Assembly: GCF_024763615.1 (NCBI RefSeq)
Contig: NC_077222.1
Span: 34,224,001 to 34,288,000, forward strand
Origin: Phlebotomus papatasi
Lineage: Eukaryota > Arthropoda > Insecta > Diptera > Psychodidae
Length of the DNA stretch: 64,000 nucleotides
Reading direction: 5' to 3'
The notes beneath the pieces are model-generated. The model saw nothing but the letters and a program-made list of their open reading frames with translations, did not search any database and was not told the DNA's origin. Each line of letters begins with the position of its first letter. The first letter of the stretch is position 1. Positions 56,309-64,000 of this stretch are shown here, piece by piece. The position numbers and the translations under genes were made by a program.

Positions 56309-56994
56309 TATGTAGCTAAATGTCAAGTTTAAATCCTGTTTAAGATAAAATTAATAGATTAAAACATAAAATAAATTAGATTAAACAAGACTCATTTATA
56401 AAATTTAAGATTTGGCACCTTGAGTATCTTTTCTATGTGATTTTATGCTGGACATTTTTGTTAAGATTTTTTTGTTAGATGCCTTTGAAAACGGAAAAAC
56501 TCAGTTGATCTTGCAAAGTGAATTCTTCATTTCGAAATCTTCCAAACTATATATATATAGCTTTAAAGTATTTGGAGTGGAAAAGCGCCATCCGGATGTT
56601 TTTGTAAGACCTCCACAGCTTTTCAAAATTCGCATTTAATTTTTCGAACCTTAAAGTGTATTTTTCGTTGTGCAATCAAGAAACATGCCAAAGAGAAAAA
56701 TTGACTAACACTACGTGAGGATAATAAAGTGCTGTCAATTACTATAACCTTTCACGTTCAAGAAAAAAAAGTAAGCAAAAATAAAGAAAATTGGAAAGAA
56801 ACTTATGGAACCGTCTGATATAAAGAAAAACTTGCCCTTAGCGTTTATTAAATTTTCTTTCGAAATTAAAATGTTTATTTTATAGCATTTGGAAACTGTT
56901 TTTAAAAACTATTTTAATATTTCTTTTTATCTCTGGAGCTTTTTAATAGAAAAAAATCATTATAGTAGAAAAGTAATACGGGCTTCAGACCTAA
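56309..56994. other. AT-rich, no gene seen
   Basis: No supported feature was recognised. Confidence 0.35.
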
Positions 56995-57125
56995 GGGCCT
57001 TGACAGACCTGAGGATTAGCCGAGAGATGGCTTAGCGTAATTATATTAGAAATAATGGTTAAACTACATTTCCATCATTTTCTACTAACTCGTCCCTCGG
57101 CTTAAGTCGTAAGTGTGTCTAGGGC
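56995..57125 (-). repeat. Short inverted-terminal-repeat element, copy B
   Basis: Reverse-orientation copy of 34-164. It shares GATTAGCCGAGAGA, AGCGTAATTATAT, GGTTAAACTACATTT and CGGCTTAAGTCG. Divergence is about 10% by eye. Confidence 0.75.
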
Positions 57126-57288
57126 ATAAGGCTTATAGCCATAAGGCTTAACTTCTCTAGATTCTTATCAGTCGAAAAGTTTTGGAACATTTTGACTCAT
57201 AAGTACAAATGGTACAGAGCAGCATTTTCTGTTTGCTTTTTTCCTACTGCTCATTAAAATGAGCAAAATGTATGTTAGAGTTTGTATA

Positions 57289-57814
57289 CAGAGGAAATGA
57301 ATATCAGAGGAAATGAATATCAGAGGAAATGAAATAGCAGATAAACTCGCGAAGATTGGTGTATATCAGGACTTTATAGGCCCTGAACCAGTCTTGGGAG
57401 TTGAGAAAGAATTACGGAAAGATTACTTCCAATATATTACAGGAATAGAGCATACAGCACTTTGGAATAACGTAAGGCTGTAGTTTCGCGAAATCCGTAA
57501 TAGATGGATTAGATTTAAATAGATCTCAACTCTTGTTAAATCTTAACAGGGGGAACTTGAGGGTTATTATAGGAATTTACACAGGACACTGGCTAAATTC
57601 ACATCTTGCAAAGTTGGGTGTAGACGTTACCTCAGCTTGCAGGGGCTGTGGAGAGAGTCTGGAAACAGTAGAACACATTTTATGTTATTGTTCCAAATTC
57701 TCAAGCCAGAGAATTCAGATCTTTAAGAAAGAAGTGCTGACACTGGGGGATATCAAAAGAGCGGCAGCTCAGGATATTCTGCAGTTCAGCCACGTTTTAA
57801 AAGAATTGGAGTAA
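57289..57814 (+). pseudogene. Decayed 3' end of a non-LTR retrotransposon ORF2 (RNase H end and CCHC motif)
   Basis: Starting at RGNEIADKLAKIG (about 57321), the translation resembles the end of an RNase H domain. A stop (TAG near 57481) and a frameshift follow. From about 57500 a second frame gives TGHWLNSHLAKLGV and CRGCGESLETVEHILCYC, the C-x2-C-x8-H-x4-C knuckle at the C-terminus of I/R1-like ORF2 proteins. The frame ends at 57814. The head of the fragment has three copies of a 16-bp unit (CAGAGGAAATGAATAT). Truncated at the 5' side and not functional. Confidence 0.78.
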
Positions 57815-58094
57815 GGTTTGTTGGGTAGACATAAGGGGCTCAAATAGAGCCTAGGTGTCTGCAGCCCACAGATCGTACCATGCTCCCTATACAATCCATC
57901 TATCTATCTTGTATACATCATGATTTTTTTATTCATGTTTGATGCATGATTGGCATATACAACCTGTGAAAGAGTTTTCCACCGTTTTCACTCTGGAGGT
58001 TGGTCATCAACGCTAAGACGGCGGTGACCGCAGAAAACACTACACGCTCTTGCAACTTTATAAATTTGTACTTCTCAGACATTGTGATGAATAA

Positions 58095-58096
<2 letters not shown>
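57815..58096 (+). other. 3' untranslated region of the non-LTR retrotransposon
   Basis: The non-coding tail following the ORF2 remnant leads directly into the (TCTA)n array, as expected for an element ending in a simple repeat. Confidence 0.55.
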
Positions 58097-58143
<47 letters not shown>

Positions 58144-58144
58144 A
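58097..58144 (+). repeat. (TATC)n microsatellite
   Basis: Twelve uninterrupted tetranucleotide units at the end of the retrotransposon fragment, probably its original 3' tail, expanded. Confidence 0.9.
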
Positions 58145-58675
58145 AATGGACTATTAAGGGGAATTAATCTATTTGAATCAGAAGAACAAATTAAATTGGT
58201 TGCTATTTACGATTTTGAGATCTTCGGAAACTAGGCTAAACCTCTAGTCTGAAGACGGTCTAAGGGACAGTCTCACTCATGCATGATCGAAATTATAAAA
58301 TCTATCTAAAGAAACTATCTGGATTTAGTTAACTTGAATATAGTCCATAAATCTTTGGAAAATTATTCTTCCAAAAAAGAAACGATAGATGTTTGAAAGT
58401 ATCCCATTTTGTCCTAAACCAGAAATTGCAAATAACTTTTTCTTGACAACGGTACTGAATTAATAAAATATTTATTAATGTTTTGTTTTAGAATCTAAAA
58501 AAAATATACATATATTTAAAATATTATAAAGATGAAAAAAAATATTTAAAATATTACTCTTACAAAGATTTTATAAGCAGCTGAACTTTTACTCAAACAA
58601 CCTTTGTTGTATGAATATGAACTTGAATATGGTTCATATTCATAAAGGGACAGATAATCCTAACCAGCTTATGTA

Positions 58676-60460
58676 GGTGAGATTCTTAACGTGAGCTAAC
58701 TCGGAGTGCATGCAAATTCGATTTGATGCTGAAGTAGGGAGACGCCATTCTGTTATCTTGAACCAAATTCGTGAAATTATACAAGTTTTGTATTTGAACC
58801 AAAATGTCAAGGATTTGGATGAACTGACAGAAAAGTGTTATATGGGTGAAATGTAGACCAGAATGTTCTCTATAATTTTGCCGTAGAACTTGAACTCATC
58901 GATTACTCAGGAGCCAAGATAATCGAGGTTTTTTTGTTTCTTAACTCGTTTTTTCATCCAGAGTGCCCCAAGTGTTCATTTGTTGAACTTCAACTAAATC
59001 AAAGAATTGTTGTATTTTGCGGGACTTTCCATTTAAACCCCTATTTTAAGTGTCTTGGTGGAGTAGAGGCAGTCAAATTGGCATCTGAGTGATTTCAAAG
59101 CGTTATTATGGGAAAAATCAATTTTTTCACACTTAAACGGCAAAATCGGAGTGATAGCGTAGTCTGAGCGGAAAATGATGTATGGACGAAATGTAGAGAC
59201 AAATGTGCTCTACAATTATGTCGAAGTAATCATCAAAATCGGTTCAGCGACAGTCGAGATAATTGAGGTTATGTGATATTGAAATTGGTTTTTCGACTGT
59301 GGCGCCCCTGGTGTTGGTCCCACAAAGTTCAAATATTCCAGAAAGTTGTAGCATTTGGTGAGATCTTTCGTTTAAGCCCTCATTCATCAAAATCGGTCAC
59401 ATAGAACCGGAGATATGATTTTTTGAATTTCGTGAACTTTGACCCCTCATATCTCCGGTTCTATTGAAACCATAGCGCGCATACGCACCATTTTGGAAAC
59501 GTCCTAGACTGGACTACAACATACTAAAATTTCATTAACTTGCACAATGTCGTTTTTGAGAAAAGTGACTTTGAATTTCGATGAATTTTGACGCTATCAC
59601 AGCGTCACCTGTGGTGACTTTTTGAACTTCCATCTGAAAGTGCTCATCGAGACGAAACCAAAAAGGTAAAATTTAGGTCGCTATGTTAATTAGAACCGGA
59701 GATAGAGGCCGGTCAATGTTCGAACTTTGACCCCTTATAGCTCGGGTCAGGGGTTATGGATCGACTTAAGGTTTTTTTTGTTTGATAGGTATAATCAACG
59801 GCTACAACATACTAAATTTTCAGCCCGATGCACAATGGAATTTTTGAGTTATTTAACTTTTAAGATTTAAAAATTTTCTTTTTAAAAAAAGCGCCCCTAG
59901 CGGTGGTTTTATGAACTTGCGATGTTAGAAGGGGAAGTGGCATTTCACGAGGGCTTTCCAAAAAGCCCTCACTTTTTAAATTCTGACAATTAGAACCGGA
60001 GTTATGGCCATTTTAAGAAATTTTTTTTGGACCCTTATAGCTCGGGTCAGGGGGGTCGGGGGACCTTAAGTTTGGTATTGATGGAAAGCTCTAAGGCCCA
60101 GCTATAACATACTAAAATTTGAGCCCGCTCGATGCCATAGGGGCGGAGCTATTGAGAAAACAAAAAAAGGGGGGTCTTCAAAATGGCGGAAGGAGGGGTG
60201 GGGGGTGGGGGGTCTATGCACCAAGTTGCAATTTTCACCCGATATATAACCTTTGCTGAAAACCGCAAGTCGATATCTTTTTTAGTTTAGGAGCTATTAA
60301 GCTCCAAAGAGCGGCCGGCCGGCCGGGAACGTAAAATAGCCACATATATATTCGTGATCAGGAAGTGGCGAAACACATTTTGGCCAAATTTGAGGTCGAT
60401 CGGACGACATGAAATTTTGTTAGGATTATAGTAGGTGAGATTGTTAAGAATCTCACCTAA
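58676..60460 (-). repeat. Dispersed repeat family R, copy 2
   Basis: It starts GGTGAGATTCTTAAC and ends GGTGAGATTGTTAAGAATCTCACC, so the terminal word is itself palindromic. Reverse-complement matches to 17923-19100 are clear near 60190-60440 and 59590-59720. Inside, GAACCGGAGATA-type and TATAGCTCGGGTCAGG-type phrases recur three to four times at 200-350 bp spacing. No coding frame. A GC-rich CGGCCGGCCGGCCG lies near 60311. Confidence 0.7.
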
Positions 60461-61195
60461 TATAACCCGTTTAGTTTTTCTTGCATATTAGCTGTCTAAA
60501 AATACTTAGCGCAATTCCTAAATAAGAGAATTGTAGATTTATACACTGATTTTTATGTCTACTACCTGGACTTCTGTCCACCATTTCTCCAGCGGCAAGG
60601 GATCTCCATAGTATCTATGAATTCAAACAGGTCTTGTCCTCTGAAGTCTACTTAAAAAGATCGCGGTGTTTCCAACCCCAGTCTGCCCCAGTTTCCCCTA
60701 GTTATTTATTATTCCAAAAACGTCTTTTTTAAGTAATGCCTTCTTAAAACTATCCTACCCACCCCTATTGCAAAATTGAAGTGCTCCTAGTTTTCTTATT
60801 TAGAAATCTTCTGAAGACATATTTTTTCATTTATAATAATTACGTACACTCCGCGAAATTTAGAACTGTATCTGAAATTCGCAGCGTATATTGCGGTTCG
60901 CGTTAAAATTAAAAAAAGGTTTTTTCCTTTAATCTAGTTAAATATTTTCAATTTTATTAAAATTTAGTTCAGTCTTGTCGTAATTTCAAAAACTTAACCG
61001 ATAACCTTAACTTAAGCGATAAACTTTTATTTTAATTTGACAGAATTATAGGATAATGAAAAGCGAATTCAAATATTTCACAATAGGTACTTAAATTTTG
61101 CAAATAATGTCATTTTTCTTTAAATTGCAAATATTTTGAAAATTAATTGGAATATATAAATGTAGATTTTTTCAGAAATATTTTTTAGTCAAGCA

Positions 61196-61375
61196 GGGAA
61201 AGTGGGGCACCTTTGAAATCGGGATTTTTCACCTATTTTTAAATAAAATTGAGCCTTTTCGTGAAATAATTTAGCTGCACAAACAGATTGAGAAGCTAAA
61301 TTACATTATGATATGGCTTAATTCCACTTAAAAATAGCAGAAAAATCTCAATTTCAAAGGTGCCCCACTTCCCCC
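61196..61375. repeat. MITE of about 180 bp
   Basis: GGGAAAGTGGGGCACCTTTG and CAAAGGTGCCCCACTTCCCC are inverted over 20 bases with one or two mismatches. TA follows the right end; the left TA seems mutated. Confidence 0.75.
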
Positions 61376-62690
61376 TAAAGTCGTCTTTGATTTTTTTTAA
61401 TTGGTCATGAATATTAGAAGTTAGTATTATTGAATATTAGTAGGAGAAGTCTTTCAGATTTCGCACATACTCCGGCTTCGAACACTTCATATTTTACGCA
61501 TATTCTATTCAGAGTATGTGCGATGCCTGAAAGACTTCTTTTATAAGAATTTATGATAGTTTAGTCACGTTACTTCCGCTGAGACTCCGCTTCACCTTAG
61601 GTTTTACCATTCATGTTCCAGCAATTAGAGATGAAAGACCTCTTTTTTTCTTCACCAACATCATCTACCAGTGATCGTCATAAAAGCGCGAGATGATAAT
61701 TCGAACGATTACTCACCAAAAATTTCCCTCACTGAGAGTCAGTGTCGATTGCTTTTAAAGTTTTACATGTGGAGAGAATTGCAAACTCTGTGGTCCGACA
61801 GACGCCTCAGTTTCGATTTTACCGGCTCAGTCGCAACTTGTCTGTGGGTTTCAGTTAATCCCTCTCGGTGGAGATGTTGTAAAAAAGCTTTCCTGTTGTC
61901 ATCTAAAGTGTTTGTGTGACTCAATCAATCACTTATTATAATAAATTATTATTCTTCTGCATTGTTTCTCAGTGACGTTATTTTGTATAGTTATTCAGTG
62001 TATATACTCGGTTTTTTGCATGAGAGAGATTATTGGCTAAAAATAGTTCAAAAAGTTCAACAAAAATCGGAATATCTCTGAGTGAGAGTAAATAGTGAGA
62101 GCACATTGAAATTGATTTTTCTCTGGGTAAACGAATGCAACATTTCTCCTTCGAAGATTTTCACAAAATCCCATGGAAAAGTCCATTGGAATATTTTCTA
62201 TAGTCAACCTTAAAAGAAGTCTTCTTTATAAATGATCTTCGAGTGATCTTGAAGTAACAACAATAAAAATTTAACGGTGCGAATCATGCTACCGGATGTG
62301 AAACATAGTTTTTTGTCGAATTTCTTTAAAAGTTTTAGTTTTTTTTTTCGAGTAAAGAGAATCGTGATCAAAAGAGGTGTTGGATAAGATTCTTTCTTGA
62401 CACATTTTGAAGGGGTATCTCTTTAGAAAATTGTACATATATTTTGTTATAAGGAGTGTTTGTGAGAGTAATTTCCATTTGCGTGCTAATCTCACTGCCA
62501 AATACCCTTGACTAATTTGCAAGTGACTGTATTTTTTTACTGCTAAGATGAGTACAGAATATCGTTGGAAGAGATTACATTTACTGTTTTCTTTTAGTGA
62601 CACGCCATAAAATATAATAACTATAAAAGAGAGTTGGAAATTACTCACAATGATATAAAGAAATTTTAATATGAATCATAAGAAAATGAG
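61376..62690. other. No gene seen; possible promoter/leader DNA of the downstream exon
   Basis: A mirrored pair, GAAGTCTTTCAGATTTCGCA (61446) and CGATGCCTGAAAGACTTCTT (61521), forms a hairpin. Initiator-like TCAGTC/TCAGTG words occur at 61738-61835. Nothing is assigned firmly. Confidence 0.35.
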
Positions 62691-62699
62691 AAATGGGAA

Positions 62700-63405
62700 T
62701 GTGAATTTTTCAATGAAATAAATGGTTGTTCGTTGCTATTATTTTGAATTTGAATTGTCGTGAATCGTCGTGAATACTCGGCTGTCAAAGAGAATAACGG
62801 TTGATTTTAAACAGTAGCTACTTGAAGTATAAAATCTATATTTTATTGAAGATTATGCCTAGCGCACAATAACTTTTGTTTGGAAACATGTTTTCTAAAT
62901 TTTCTATGAGAGTGAGCGAGATGACTCACTCACTCTCATTGAAATGTCAAAGACATGTTTACACAACAAAAGTTATTGTGCGTTGGGCATTAAAATTGTG
63001 TTTACGTACAATATTACTCTTATTTTTTTCATAAAAATAAGAAATGTTAAAATAGTTCAGGAAACGGTTACGTGAAATTTATAATCCGTTCGTTACGTTT
63101 GAATTTAAATTGTCGTGTATACTCGGCTGTCAAAAAAGAACGACTAATAGTAAATAGTTGCTGCTTAATTTATGAAATCTATCCATAAGATATGCATAAA
63201 TTGCTTCATAAGTGCAAAAATCGTTAAAATTATTCTGGAAAAGGAAATGTGAAATTTCGGAAATTTCAATCTGAAATCGTTATTCGTTGCGTTTGAATTT
63301 AAATTATCGGGAATACTCGGCTGTCAAAAAAAACGTTTAAGTTTTAAACTATCGTTACTTTAACAACATATTAAATCTATATTTTATTAAAAACGAATAA
63401 TATCT
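62700..63405 (+). repeat. Three degenerate tandem units of about 200 bp, one split from the next by a MITE
   Basis: Each unit has TTCGTT..., TTTGAATTTAAATTGTCG, ATACTCGGCTGTCAAA and ATTAAATCTATATTTTATT-type parts. The word ACTCGGCTGTCAAA is at about 62776, 63121 and 63315. The spacing between the first two is 345 bp; subtracting the 136-bp MITE at 62855-62990 gives about 209, near the 194 bp of the second interval. Confidence 0.72.
62855..62990. repeat. Hairpin MITE, copy 2 (136 bp)
   Basis: ATGCCTAGCGCACAATAACT pairs with AGTTATTGTGCGTTGGGCAT. The loop side contains GAGTGAGCGAGATGACTCAC. It matches 36631-36772. Confidence 0.87.
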
Positions 63406-63761
63406 AAATATAGAAAATTATTCATAAAGTTTCTTCATAATTTGTATCACGTTGCTCCAGTCAGTGTGGGATTTAAATGAATTGCAAATATATTTCGTCG
63501 TATAATTAATGAAGAAGTCATAAAAAGAAATTGAAGGAAAAATGTTGCTCGTTTTTCCGGCAAAATTAAATGTATAAATATATAATTTGTTTAACTTGAG
63601 AAGTGATACGTTAAAAATACTTGTGATGTCATTTCGGTGCAAATTTCTTCTCTCACAAAACCATTATTATTTCATCTCAAGCCAAAACGATACAGATACA
63701 GCAAATTGCATGAGCTATTGCGGAATATTTATTCAGTAAATAAAAGTGAAACAACCCAAAA

Positions 63762-63844
63762 ATGGATGAAGAGGCAATGTGGAAAGGTTTCTACGAGAAA
63801 CTCCAAGAAATTAAAGCTAAACCACCCACAGAACACGAGTCAAA
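63762..63844 (+). CDS. Candidate first coding exon of a gene continuing right of the window
   Basis: ATG at 63762 opens a frame that begins MDEEAMWKGFYEKLQEIKAK. It runs 27 codons and two bases and then meets AAGTAGGTTTTC, a plausible splice donor (GT at 63845). The split phase (two bases, after TCA AA) is the same as at the donor-like end of the exon at 46735. The exon could therefore be an alternative start that splices to the same downstream exon. It is short and acidic/basic mixed; no family is recognised. The call rests on the start codon, donor and phase only. Confidence 0.4.
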
Positions 63845-64000
63845 GTAGGTTTTCTTTCGACTCTCTTAATTCACAATTCTCACCATTCTCATAGAGATTT
63901 TATTCGCATATTCTTTTTCTGAGAGACTTCGTGTCAAGATCATTCGCTAAATTTTCCATACCCATTTTACCTGCTGGTAAAAAAGAAATAGAAATATCTC

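Noticed and set aside
62289..62648. 119-residue minus-strand frame
   Set aside because: Lys/Ile/Tyr-rich translation of AT-rich DNA with no motif, no ATG context support and no exon borders.

Overview
The window is AT-rich nuclear DNA from an insect. Short 60-90 bp introns, GT-AG splice sites and the transposon content suggest a dipteran, perhaps a nematoceran fly or midge; that placement is inference. Three host genes are visible, all split by introns, and most of the remaining sequence is transposable elements, many nested inside each other.

Left part (1-9 kb): an apparently intact endogenous retrovirus-like element of the Ty3/gypsy errantivirus type lies on the minus strand at 386-8939. 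Its two 223-bp LTRs look identical. It has a 4-bp target duplication (TTGG), a primer-binding-site candidate, a polypurine tract, and open gag, pol and env frames. From 9 to 14 kb there is a small minisatellite, a 1.05-kb TA-flanked transposon with a Pipsqueak/pogo-type DNA-binding ORF, and nested TA- and TTAA-flanked elements.

Centre (14-32 kb): the 5' half of an Endophilin B gene (minus strand, 13973-15034) is head-to-head with a complete seven-exon CFAP43 gene (plus strand, 15546-31641, 1584 codons plus stop). The long CFAP43 introns hold repeats: a duplicated unit, a tRNA-derived SINE and a MITE in intron 2; a 4.2-kb insertion with a 10-bp target duplication in intron 3; and a TA element plus a minisatellite of about 12 units in intron 5.

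Right part (32-64 kb): a 2.9-kb fold-back element with 1.1-kb arms is followed by a third gene (38481-46739, plus strand). It encodes a Ser/Asn-rich, apparently disordered protein that I do not recognise. A separate ATG exon at 63762-63844 ends in the same splice phase and may be an alternative first exon of the same locus. Between and beyond these are many elements: pogo-like TA elements, TTAA (piggyBac-like) MITEs, hairpin MITEs, a TG...CA insertion inside a hairpin MITE, two SINEs, a decayed non-LTR retrotransposon 3' end with a (TCTA)n tail, and a large dispersed repeat. No CRISPR, rRNA or functional tRNA gene was seen.

All family names come from motifs read by eye, without database searches. 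Exon borders come from splice-site consensus and reading-frame continuity.
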